64,000 bases of DNA, taken from assembly GCA_964519895.1 (NCBI GenBank), contig CAZFLE010000003.1, positions 1 through 64,000 of the forward strand, in the 5' to 3' direction. A program made the translations under genes and the position numbers. Below are positions 1-7,593 of this stretch, piece by piece; the first letter of the stretch is position 1, and each line of letters begins with the position of its first letter. The notes beneath the pieces were generated by a model. That model saw only the letters and a program-made list of their open reading frames with translations. It ran no database searches and was not told the DNA's origin. The DNA comes from CAYFPX01 sp964519895. Lineage in GTDB: Bacteria; Myxococcota_A; UBA796; CAJQPC01.

Positions 1-1074
1 CCCGGACTCGTCGGCGTAGACAAGGTCCGCCGTGAACTGAACGACACCGTGGGTGAGCTCGTGGCCGACGACGTCCAGGCTGGTGAGGGGGTCGCTGTTC
101 CGTCCGTCCCCATCGCCGAACGCAGCGAACTTTTCGTACCAGAACGCGTTCACCATGGACTCGCCGAAGTTTGCGTAGGCGCCGAACAGTTCTTCGCCGG
201 TGGAGACGCCCGTTCGATTCGTGGGCCCGCCGGCACCGTCGATGCCGTCCCGGCCGTGTTCGTTCAGGAAGAAGTCCAGGGCGGCGGCGACACCGAAGTG
301 CACGTCGACGGACTCCTGGTCCACGGAGTCGCTGAACACGCCATCGTGATCGGCGACCGGAAAGGCCCCGCGACCGGTGCCCCCCAGGGACCACGTGGCG
401 AAACCGCGGGAGCGATCCTCGAGCAGGTAGACGCCGGCGTCGGTCTCGGAGACGGTCAGGTCGATCGGCCCGTGGTACGCGGACTCGCCGCTGCCGGCCT
501 CGGTGATCAGGCGGGTGATCCGGCGCAGCTCGGCGCCGTCGTGGGCGTCGATCAGGACCTCCGGTGCCGCCATGTCGGGGCTGCCGTCGACGCGCTCGGC
601 CAGGACCCGCCAGGCCAGGTGGTCCCGGGACACGCCGCGGGTGACGACCAGCTCGGCGCTGGGCTCGGCGGTCAGCACCTGGGGGCCACCCAGGCTCTCG
701 ACCACCTGGGCGATGGCGTCGGAAGCCTGCACCGTCGGCGTGGTCTGGACGGACACCGCCTGCAGGAGCTTGTCTGTGGTGCGGAGGACGCTGCCCTCGG
801 CGTCCAGGTGAACGACCGCTTCGCCAGCGACGACCGGCAGCCCCTCGAAGAGCTGGTCCAGCCGCACATGGGTCTGGCCCAGCCCGTCGACCTCGACGCT
901 GCGGACCTGGAGGTCGTCCTGGGTCAGGCCGGCGTTCAGGGGCGAGCTGGCCAGCCCGGCGAGAGCGGTCGCTTCGGGGTCGCGCTCGGTGCTGGGGGTC
1001 ACCTCGTAGCCGCCGCAGCACGCCGCGAGCAGGGTGGAGGACAGGACGGTGGACAGGACGATGTGGCGACGCAT
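1..1074 (-). CDS. Thermolysin-family (M4) metalloprotease, lipoprotein, partial
   Basis: Secreted zinc endopeptidase cut by the left window edge; 358 N-terminal residues are present. The minus-strand ATG at 1074 begins a leader ending in LLAAC (Cys19), a lipobox. Residues of about 30-200 look like the FTP/PepSY propeptide of M4 enzymes (for example DGLGQTHVRLDQLFEGLPVV). The zinc motif HELTH lies at residues 338-342 within VVGHELTHGVVQ. The third zinc ligand and the helical C-terminal domain fall outside the window. M4 enzymes are made as zymogens and cleave themselves after export. A sigma-54 type promoter sits 30 bases upstream. The gene is divergent from the receiver-like gene at 1286. Confidence 0.93.
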   Translation of the reverse strand, partial: MRRHIVLSTVLSSTLLAACCGGYEVTPSTERDPEATALAGLASSPLNAGLTQDDLQVRSVEVDGLGQTHVRLDQLFEGLPVVAGEAVVHLDAEGSVLRTTDKLLQAVSVQTTPTVQASDAIAQVVESLGGPQVLTAEPSAELVVTRGVSRDHLAWRVLAERVDGSPDMAAPEVLIDAHDGAELRRITRLITEAGSGESAYHGPIDLTVSETDAGVYLLEDRSRGFATWSLGGTGRGAFPVADHDGVFSDSVDQESVDVHFGVAAALDFFLNEHGRDGIDGAGGPTNRTGVSTGEELFGAYANFGESMVNAFWYEKFAAFGDGDGRNSDPLTSLDVVGHELTHGVVQFTADLVYADESG

Positions 1075-1103
1075 GGGACCCCCAGGTGTGTGGCCCGACG
1101 TAG

Positions 1104-1119
1104 AGCAAGGGGTGTGCCA
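1104..1119 (-). promoter_or_regulatory. Sigma-54 (-24/-12) promoter for the M4 protease
   Basis: On the minus strand the sequence reads TGGCACACCCCTTGCT. This matches the RpoN consensus TGGCACR-N4-TTGCW at every defined position, with correct spacing. Transcription should start near 1093, leaving a leader of about 20 bases that carries a purine-rich CTGGGGG before the ATG at 1074. Sigma-54 promoters need an AAA+ enhancer-binding protein; none is encoded in this window. Confidence 0.8.
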
Positions 1120-1285
1120 GAATTCGGATCTCTGGCCCAAGGCGGCCTGGGCGCGGGGTCTGCGGGGGGAGCTGTCGCCGAAGGGTGGCGGGGTGTGGTC
1201 TCCCGATGACGACTTCGGTGTCGCGAAGGGTCACCCCCCACCGCGAGGGGTGCAGGCGCCGGCCCGCTGTGCCGATCGTCAGGAC

Positions 1286-2014
1286 ATGGACACCGCTCGC
1301 TTCCTCCGCACGCTGTTGATCGACTCCGATGCCCTCTGCCGCGACGTGCTGGTCGAGATCCTCCACGGGCTCGACGCGGACTGCGCCACGGCCAGCAGCG
1401 GCTCCGAGGGGCTGTGGATGCTGTGTGCCGGCCACTACGACGTGGTCGTCATCGCCGAGACCCTGCCGGACATGGTGGGCGCGATGGTGACCAGGGTCAT
1501 CCTGGAGGGTGGCGGGGGCCAACCGGTGATCCTGGGCCTGGGGGACAGCGACGTGGCCCGTCAGTCCTTTCTTGCGGCTGGCGCCGACGACGTGATGCCT
1601 TCCGTGCCCGAGCTCACTCGGTGGCGGGCGGCTCTGCGCCGGATCGACCCGCGGGTCGACAGCGCCCACTGCCTGGACCCCGCGGCCCTCGAAGCCTGGC
1701 GGGACTACCAAGGGCCCGAGACCTACCAGGCCGTGGTCCAGGACTACGTCCGGGCCGGTTCGGCCGCGATGTCCCGGCTGCGCCAGGCCATCGCCCGCGC
1801 CGACGCAGCGGATGCAGCGCGCACCGTGCGGGTCTTCGGAAACCACAGCAGAGTCGTGGGCGCAGGTGCCCTGGCCAGGGCCTGCGAAGACCTGGAGGCC
1901 GCCTTCCGGCGCGGCGATCTGAAGAGCGCATCGGGTCACCTGTTGCGAGTCCAGGACGACTGGCTGCGGGTGCGGAGCGCCCTGGAGCCGCAGCCGTACC
2001 GCCTGGCCGGGTGA
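1286..2014 (+). CDS. Degenerate receiver plus Hpt-like protein
   Basis: 242-residue protein with two signalling folds. The N-terminal part (LLIDSDALCRDVLVEIL, residues about 8-120) resembles a CheY receiver. The usual Asp before xxMP is replaced: the strand reads VVVIAETLPDMVG, with Ala at the phospho-acceptor position. The C-terminal helical part (about 150-235) resembles a histidine phosphotransfer domain. The usual AHxLKGSS is replaced by VRVFGNHSRVVGAG, with Arg at the His position. ATG at 1286 is chosen because the receiver begins directly after it; the frame is open further upstream but without homology. It is probably a phosphorylation-independent adaptor. The neighbouring pilus genes may or may not be related. 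Confidence 0.7.
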   Translation: MDTARFLRTLLIDSDALCRDVLVEILHGLDADCATASSGSEGLWMLCAGHYDVVVIAETLPDMVGAMVTRVILEGGGGQPVILGLGDSDVARQSFLAAGADDVMPSVPELTRWRAALRRIDPRVDSAHCLDPAALEAWRDYQGPETYQAVVQDYVRAGSAAMSRLRQAIARADAADAARTVRVFGNHSRVVGAGALARACEDLEAAFRRGDLKSASGHLLRVQDDWLRVRSALEPQPYRLAG

Positions 2015-2055
2015 GGGACACGAATCCGCCTCCGGGACCGCCCGCTCGCATCCGA

Positions 2056-2061
2056 TAGGGT
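2056..2061 (+). promoter_or_regulatory. Possible -10 element upstream of the HEAT-PilT/PilT pair
   Basis: TAGGGT in the gap after 2014, followed by GAGGGG (2074-2079) as a ribosome binding site and ATG at 2085. The spacing fits a leader of about 17 bases. No clear -35 is visible, so the call rests on composition and position only. Confidence 0.35.
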
Positions 2062-2084
2062 GTCCGGGTCCGTGAGGGGTCGTG

Positions 2085-4598
2085 ATGGCGTTGTTCGGCA
2101 GGGGGAAGAAGAAGAGCTTGGTCCAGCAGGCGAGCACCCGCAGCTGGAAGAACGAGGAAGAGCGCGAGGCCCTGCTGGCAGCCCTTCCCGAGGCCGGCCT
2201 TGGGGCGTCCGACGTGCTCGTCCTGTTGTGGTCGGGGGACGCCGGCGTGCGCCAGTTTGCGCTGGACCTGATCTTCCAACAACCCGACGCCAAGGTCCTG
2301 GTGCTCGTGGCTGGCGAGATGCTGGAACAGCCACCGCACAAGCGTTCCTACGTCACCCGCATGTTCGGCAAGGTCAGCGACGCTGTCATGCGCGAGGTGA
2401 TCGATGGCCTGCTCGACGATCGCACCACCCAGAAGAAGCGCCTGGGGTGGGAGATGGCCCTGGCCCTCGAGGGGGACCTGGGACGGATCTACCTGACCCG
2501 TGCGGTGGAGCAGGCACCCGCGGCCACCCGCGTCACGGCGCTCCAGCGCTTGCTGCGGACGGGCGAACTGGAGAGCCTGTTGCCCACCCTGGTCAACAGC
2601 GCCAAGGACTCGGATCCCCGGCTCAGCAGCACGGCGATGGAGGCCCTGCTGACCCTTCAGCACCCCGACGTGGTGGAGCTGATGATCGACCGCTTCGCCC
2701 GAGGCGACGCGACCAGCCGCGAGATGGCCCAGAAGTACCTGTCCCGGGCGTCTGCCAAGAACCCGGCCGCCATCCGGGCACGCATGCTGGAGCTGCTCAG
2801 TGAAGGCGAGGACAGCACCCGCCGAGGCTGTGTCGAGATCCTCCTGGCCTCCGGCGATCGGGAAGAGACCATGCAAGAGGTCCTGCGCTTCTGCAAGGGA
2901 CTGGTGGGCTGGCTGCGGGCCCGGGTCCTCGAGACGCTGCTGACCTTTGGCGACGACGTGCTGCGGCCGGCGGTGAAGCTGCTGGAGCACGCCGACGAGG
3001 ACGTGCGGACCGCTGCACTGGTCCTGGCCGAGAACTTCAACGATCCGCGCATCGTGGGCCCGGTCGCCAAGCTGCTCAAGGACGACGACTGGTGGCTCCG
3101 CATCAGCGCTTGCGACACCCTGGGTCGCGTCGGGGACGAGCGGGCCGTCGCCGCCCTGGTCGAGGCCCTCAAGGACGACGACGCCCGGTGGGCTGCCATC
3201 GATGCGCTGGCTCGGATCGGGTCGACCCAGGCGCTCAAGCCCCTGTCCGGCCTGTTGCGGGACAAGCGCGTCGAGGTGCGCACCGAGGTCCTGCGCGCAT
3301 TCTCCCGCTTCTCGGACAAGCGGCTGCTCGGGCTGTTGCAGAGCGTCAAGGAAAAGGACCCCTCCAGGGAGGTCCGGACCCGTGCCGCCGAGGTCCTGCG
3401 GGACATGGCGGCCAAGCTCGACGTCGACGTGGGCGACGCCGAGGCCGGGACCAGCGCCATCAGCGCCGCTCAGCTGAAGAACCCGATCGACAAGTTGCTC
3501 GCCCAGGTCCGGGAACAGGGCGCCAGCGACCTCCACATCTCGGTCGACGAGCCGCCGATCCTACGGGACAAGGGCCTGCTCCAGCGCATGGACATGAAGC
3601 CCGTCGGCGAGGCCGCGTGTCGCAAGGCGATCATGGCGCTGCTCAGCAGCCGCCAGAAGAAGATCCTGGAGCAGCAGGGGCACGTGGATCTGTGTCACAG
3701 CATTCCCGAGGTCGGGCGCTATCGGGCGAACATCTACCGGCAGCGGCGCGGCCTGTGTGCGGCCTTTCGCGTCATCCCCAACCTGCCCCCGACCTTTGCC
3801 GACCTCCGCCTGCCCGGTCAGCTGACCCAGCTGTTGGACTACCACCAGGGCATCATCTGTGTGGCCGGGCCCGCAGCCAGTGGCAAGAGCACGACCCTGG
3901 CCGCGATCGTCAACCTGATCAACGAGACCAAGAGCGACCACGTCATCACCCTCGAGGACCCGATCGAGTTCGTGCACCCGGTCAAGACCGCCCTGGTGAA
4001 CCAACGAGAGGTGGGCAGCCACACCGCCTCGTTCTCCCGGGCCCTGCGGGGTGCCCTGCGCGAGGACCCCGACGTGATCATGGTCGGCGAGATGCGCGAC
4101 GCCGAGACCGTGCGCATGGCGCTCGAGGCCGCCGAGACCGGTCACCTGGTGATCGCCACCCTGCACACGACCAGTGCCGTGAGCACGGTGGAGCGCATCG
4201 TGAAGAGCTTCCCCCCCGACGAACAGTCCGCGGTGCGCATGGGCCTGTCCGAGTCCCTCAAGTACGTCGTGAGCCAGCAGCTCATCCGCCGCAAGGACGG
4301 CGAGGGCCGCGTGGCCATCTACGAGGTGCTCAAGGGCAGCTTCAGCATTGGCAGCTTGATCCGGGACAACAAGACCTACCAGATCCCCGGCATGATGCAG
4401 ATCGGCCGCAACCAGGGCATGCAGACCGTCGACATGGCCCTGATGGACCTGGTCGAGTCCGACCTGGTGGCGCCAGAGGACGCCTGGCGGCGGGCCACCA
4501 AGCCCGAGACCTTCGAGCCCCTCTGCGACAGCCAGTTCATGAAGGAGCGCCGAAGCACAAGCCGCGATGGGTCCAGCAAGACCGAGGAGGTGGCCTGA
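2085..4598 (+). CDS. HEAT-repeat/PilT fusion ATPase
   Basis: 837-residue fusion. Residues 1 to about 460 are HEAT or PBS-lyase-like repeats (for example DERAVAALVEALKDDDARW and repeated ALxxLG-like helices), a protein-protein scaffold. From about residue 465 a complete PilT-type secretion ATPase follows: GASDLHIS start, Walker A GPAASGKST at 595-603, Asp box, GEMRDAETVRMALEAAETGH Walker B region near 668, and ATLHT His box. PilT hexamers power type IV pilus retraction at the inner membrane. The HEAT half is roughly as long as the motor, so it may dock the motor to a regulator or to the pilus base. ATG 2085 follows GAGGGG; a GTG one codon earlier is possible. The gene overlaps the next pilT by one base. 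Confidence 0.9.
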   Translation: MALFGRGKKKSLVQQASTRSWKNEEEREALLAALPEAGLGASDVLVLLWSGDAGVRQFALDLIFQQPDAKVLVLVAGEMLEQPPHKRSYVTRMFGKVSDAVMREVIDGLLDDRTTQKKRLGWEMALALEGDLGRIYLTRAVEQAPAATRVTALQRLLRTGELESLLPTLVNSAKDSDPRLSSTAMEALLTLQHPDVVELMIDRFARGDATSREMAQKYLSRASAKNPAAIRARMLELLSEGEDSTRRGCVEILLASGDREETMQEVLRFCKGLVGWLRARVLETLLTFGDDVLRPAVKLLEHADEDVRTAALVLAENFNDPRIVGPVAKLLKDDDWWLRISACDTLGRVGDERAVAALVEALKDDDARWAAIDALARIGSTQALKPLSGLLRDKRVEVRTEVLRAFSRFSDKRLLGLLQSVKEKDPSREVRTRAAEVLRDMAAKLDVDVGDAEAGTSAISAAQLKNPIDKLLAQVREQGASDLHISVDEPPILRDKGLLQRMDMKPVGEAACRKAIMALLSSRQKKILEQQGHVDLCHSIPEVGRYRANIYRQRRGLCAAFRVIPNLPPTFADLRLPGQLTQLLDYHQGIICVAGPAASGKSTTLAAIVNLINETKSDHVITLEDPIEFVHPVKTALVNQREVGSHTASFSRALRGALREDPDVIMVGEMRDAETVRMALEAAETGHLVIATLHTTSAVSTVERIVKSFPPDEQSAVRMGLSESLKYVVSQQLIRRKDGEGRVAIYEVLKGSFSIGSLIRDNKTYQIPGMMQIGRNQGMQTVDMALMDLVESDLVAPEDAWRRATKPETFEPLCDSQFMKERRSTSRDGSSKTEEVA

Positions 4599-5716
4599 TG
4601 GCTTCCCACCGCATCGATCGCTTCTTCAAGCTCATGGTCGACCGAGGGGCCAGCGATCTGCACTTCTCGGTGGGGCGGCCCCCGCTGTTTCGGCTGTCGG
4701 GCCGCATCGAGCCGATTCGCTACCGGGTGATCGACCAGGACGACTACGTCTCGCTGATCCAGCCCATCACGCCCAAGCACCTGTGGGAAGAGTTCGTGAA
4801 GACCGGCGACATGGACTTCGCCTATGAGGTCCCGGGCCTGTCGCGTTTTCGGGTGAACTTGTTTCGCCAGGAGCGTGGCGACGGGGCGGTGTTCCGGGTC
4901 ATCCCCACCAAGATCCTGACCATCGAGCAGCTACGGCTGCCCGGCTCGGTGCGGCGGATCTGCGGGTTCGAGGCGGGTCTGGTGCTGGTGACCGGCCCCA
5001 CCGGCTCCGGCAAGAGCACGACCCTGGCCGCCATCATCAACGAGATGAACGCCACCCGGCCGATGCACTTCGTGACCATCGAGGACCCGATCGAGTTCGT
5101 GCACCCGAACCAGATGTCCCTGGTCAGCCAGCGCGAGATCGGGCCCCACGCCAGCGGCTTCACCCCGGCGCTCAAGGCCGCCATGCGCGAGGACCCAGAC
5201 TGCATCCTGGTGGGCGAGATGCGCGACCTGGAGACCATCGAGCTCGCGCTCAGCGCGGCCGAGACGGGCCTGTTGGTGTTCGGGACCCTGCACACCAATT
5301 CCGCTGCAAAGACCATGGATCGCGTGATCAACGTGTTCCCCACCGAGCGCCAGGAGAACGTGCGCGGGATCCTGTCCGGCGTGATCAAGTGCGTCCTGTC
5401 CCAGCAGCTCCTGCGCCGCAACGGCGGCGGGCGGGTGGCGGCGGTGGAGGTGCTGTTCGCCAACGGCGCCATCTCGTCCCTGATCCGCGAGGGCAAGACA
5501 CACCAGATCTCCGGTGCGATCCAGACCGGGGTGGGGCAGGGGATGATCGGGATGGACGCTAGCCTCAAGAAGCTCTGCGAGGAGGGCACGATCCCGTCCC
5601 ACGCTGCGCTGGAGAAGGCTCTGGACAAGGACGACATGCGCAAGTGGCTACGCAACCGCGGTGCAGACGACTGGGACGACGAAGAGTCCCTGCGGGTGCC
5701 CGCGGTCGAGGGCTGA
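4598..5716 (+). CDS. pilT: Type IV pilus retraction ATPase PilT
   Basis: 372-residue PilT of usual length. It has the N-terminal GASDLHFSVG segment, Walker A GPTGSGKST at 133-141, Asp box, Walker B LVGEMRDLETIELALSAAETG and the GTLHTNSA His box. It hydrolyses ATP as a cytoplasmic hexamer to depolymerise pili, driving twitching or social motility. The start codon overlaps the upstream stop (TGATG) and is preceded by GAGGAGG at 4584-4590, so the two ATPases are translationally coupled and probably work together. The acidic tail (DDWDDEE) resembles the variable ends of PilU/PilT2 paralogues, so PilU is an alternative name. Confidence 0.93.
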   Translation: MASHRIDRFFKLMVDRGASDLHFSVGRPPLFRLSGRIEPIRYRVIDQDDYVSLIQPITPKHLWEEFVKTGDMDFAYEVPGLSRFRVNLFRQERGDGAVFRVIPTKILTIEQLRLPGSVRRICGFEAGLVLVTGPTGSGKSTTLAAIINEMNATRPMHFVTIEDPIEFVHPNQMSLVSQREIGPHASGFTPALKAAMREDPDCILVGEMRDLETIELALSAAETGLLVFGTLHTNSAAKTMDRVINVFPTERQENVRGILSGVIKCVLSQQLLRRNGGGRVAAVEVLFANGAISSLIREGKTHQISGAIQTGVGQGMIGMDASLKKLCEEGTIPSHAALEKALDKDDMRKWLRNRGADDWDDEESLRVPAVEG

Positions 5717-5731
5717 AGGCTGAGGGCTGGA

Positions 5732-7396
5732 TTACGGGGTGATGCGGTGCACGATGGCCGTGCCGCAAGCGTCCACCGGCGGGCCGAAGTGACGCTCGGC
5801 CCAGGCCACCTGCCCTGGATCCCGCTCGACGTCCACGACCACCCAGGAGAAGCCCTGCTCGACCAGCCAGGCCCGCTGGGGGGTGCCCATGGCCTCGCCC
5901 ATGTGCGTGCCCTCGTATGAGACATAATTGAAGCCACCCTGGTGCTTCAGGCGGTCCCTGGCCCGGCCTTCGTGCAGGGCCCACGAGGCGATGCCCGGGT
6001 TCGCCGACGGACGCTCGTGGAGCAGCTGGAACAGCCATGTCCGCTGCAGATCGCCCTCCCAATAGGACGCATCTGCGGGCCAGATCAGGACCGCGCCGTC
6101 CTGGTCCCGCAGGCTCTCGACACACGGCGCGTCCGGGAGCGCTGTCTCTGGCAGGACCAGGCTGAGGCCGCCGAGGACCAGGCCGTCGGCGGCGACGACG
6201 GCCGCGGCGAGCCAGGCGGCGCGGGGAACCGGGAGACGTCGGAGCCCGTCGACGCCAAGGGCGGCGGCGACCCCCAGCCCCACGCCGGCCACGGACAGGA
6301 AGCGGGTGGGCTGGGTCAGGGGGCGGGCGACGCCGTCCATGACCTCATTCAGGACCAGGAAGGGCAGGGGCACGCCGCCGGAGACCGAGCCCAGGGCCAG
6401 GAGGACGGAGCCGAAGCCGACGACCAGCCACGGCCAGGCGCGCCCCCAGGCCAGGGCGCCTCCGACCAGCGCGAGACCCAGGCCGGCCAGCCCCAGGTAG
6501 TCCCCGCCTTGGGCGCCCTGTCCGGCGAACACGTCCAGCGTCCAGGTGACGTCGGCCGGCCGGAACATGTCCACCGCGTCCAGCCGAGCCCAGGGCTTGT
6601 CGATGACCTCCAGCGTCCAGGGCCCCAGCACCCGGGTCTCTTCGACGATGCGGGGCGGATAGTCCGGGCTGGCCACGCGGCCGTACAGGGCAGAGACCCC
6701 CAGGATGCCGGCGGAGCCCAGCCCCAGCGCCCCGGCCAGGTTCAGCGCCGTGGCGCGAGGCCCGCGTTGCGCAACGGTCATGCCGAGCTGGGCCAGCGCC
6801 ACCGTGGGCAGCACGGGCGCCAGGTAGGGGTTCTCCAGCGCCACCAGCGCCATGGCTGCCGCCGCGGCGACCACGCTGCGGCGGGACGGGCGCTCCAGGC
6901 AGTCGAGCAGAAAGTACAGGCCCAGGGGCACGAACAGCGCAGCGATGGCCACCACGGACCCTTCACCCAGGCCGTACCAGGTGTAGCGCATCCCGAGCGG
7001 GACCAAGCCCGCGGCGAGCACGGCTGGCAGCGAGCAGCCCAGCCGGCTGGCGACGAGGGCCGTCATGGCGGCCAAGCCCCCCGCCTGGACGACGCCGGTC
7101 ACGGCTGCGGCTCGGCCGATGCCGAGCAGGGGCTCCGCCAGGTTGTAGACGATCCCGCTCAGCGGGGACAGCACCGCGCCCCAGACCCCGGACGGATGGT
7201 TCGCCAGGTCGGTCCACCCGCCCCACGCTGCGCCCAGCCACTCCTGGCCGAACCACCACATGCCCCACAGGGTCGAGAGCACGTCGGGCCCCGCCCCTGG
7301 GATCGTGTCGTGGAGCAGGCTCTGGCGCACGGGCCAGCAGGCCAGCAGCATCAGCACGAGCAGCGCGGGCGCGGATCTGCGGAGTTCCTGAAGCAC
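5732..7396 (-). CDS. Polytopic membrane protein, GT-C/YfhO-like (paralogue 1)
   Basis: 554-residue integral membrane protein with about 10-12 hydrophobic segments and a C-terminal soluble part. The layout resembles GT-C glycosyltransferase or YfhO-like proteins, but I see no diagnostic catalytic motif. It is clearly paralogous to the product of 20231-21946: both share PGAGPDV-STxWGMWWF, GLGEGSxVA, ENPYLAPVLP, RPLTQPTRF and a C-terminal SWxLHEG. It is more distantly similar to 10353-12056. It reads from GTG at 7396 (MLQELRR) and converges on pilT with a 15-base gap. The function is unknown; a role in building surface glycans for the adjacent lipoprotein island is a guess. Confidence 0.75.
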   Translation of the reverse strand: MLQELRRSAPALLVLMLLACWPVRQSLLHDTIPGAGPDVLSTLWGMWWFGQEWLGAAWGGWTDLANHPSGVWGAVLSPLSGIVYNLAEPLLGIGRAAAVTGVVQAGGLAAMTALVASRLGCSLPAVLAAGLVPLGMRYTWYGLGEGSVVAIAALFVPLGLYFLLDCLERPSRRSVVAAAAAMALVALENPYLAPVLPTVALAQLGMTVAQRGPRATALNLAGALGLGSAGILGVSALYGRVASPDYPPRIVEETRVLGPWTLEVIDKPWARLDAVDMFRPADVTWTLDVFAGQGAQGGDYLGLAGLGLALVGGALAWGRAWPWLVVGFGSVLLALGSVSGGVPLPFLVLNEVMDGVARPLTQPTRFLSVAGVGLGVAAALGVDGLRRLPVPRAAWLAAAVVAADGLVLGGLSLVLPETALPDAPCVESLRDQDGAVLIWPADASYWEGDLQRTWLFQLLHERPSANPGIASWALHEGRARDRLKHQGGFNYVSYEGTHMGEAMGTPQRAWLVEQGFSWVVVDVERDPGQVAWAERHFGPPVDACGTAIVHRITP

Positions 7397-7581
7397 GGCA
7401 CCAGCATCCCATGGGGGGGTCCTCGCCGAGGTCGGGCCGCCCGGGCTCCTGAACGCCGGGCTGCGTCAAGAAGCAGAACTGAACGATCGGACATTCATCT
7501 GTCCATTGGACGACTGCCGCTGCTCCCTTCGCCACCGTCTGCACGCTCGTGCATGGCCGGAGGCCGACTCGGCCCAGGTGG

Positions 7582-7587
7582 TACCGT
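7582..7587 (+). promoter_or_regulatory. -10-like TACCGT, six bases before the start codon
   Basis: TACCGT ends at 7587 and ATG begins at 7594, placing the expected transcription start on the A of the ATG (leaderless mRNA). The same geometry recurs at 21953, 31071 and 38154. No -35 is obvious. A short inverted repeat (GGACA at 7489-7493, TGTCC at 7500-7504) lies upstream in the divergent region and may be an operator. Confidence 0.45.
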
Positions 7588-7593
7588 CCCGGG

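Noticed and set aside
49..1209. Open frame on the plus strand opposite the M4 protease
   Set aside because: The minus strand encodes a recognisable thermolysin-type protein with HELTH; the plus frame is low-complexity antisense.
1614..3536. Open frame of about 640 codons on the minus strand
   Set aside because: Antisense to the receiver-like and HEAT-PilT genes, with no recognisable domain.
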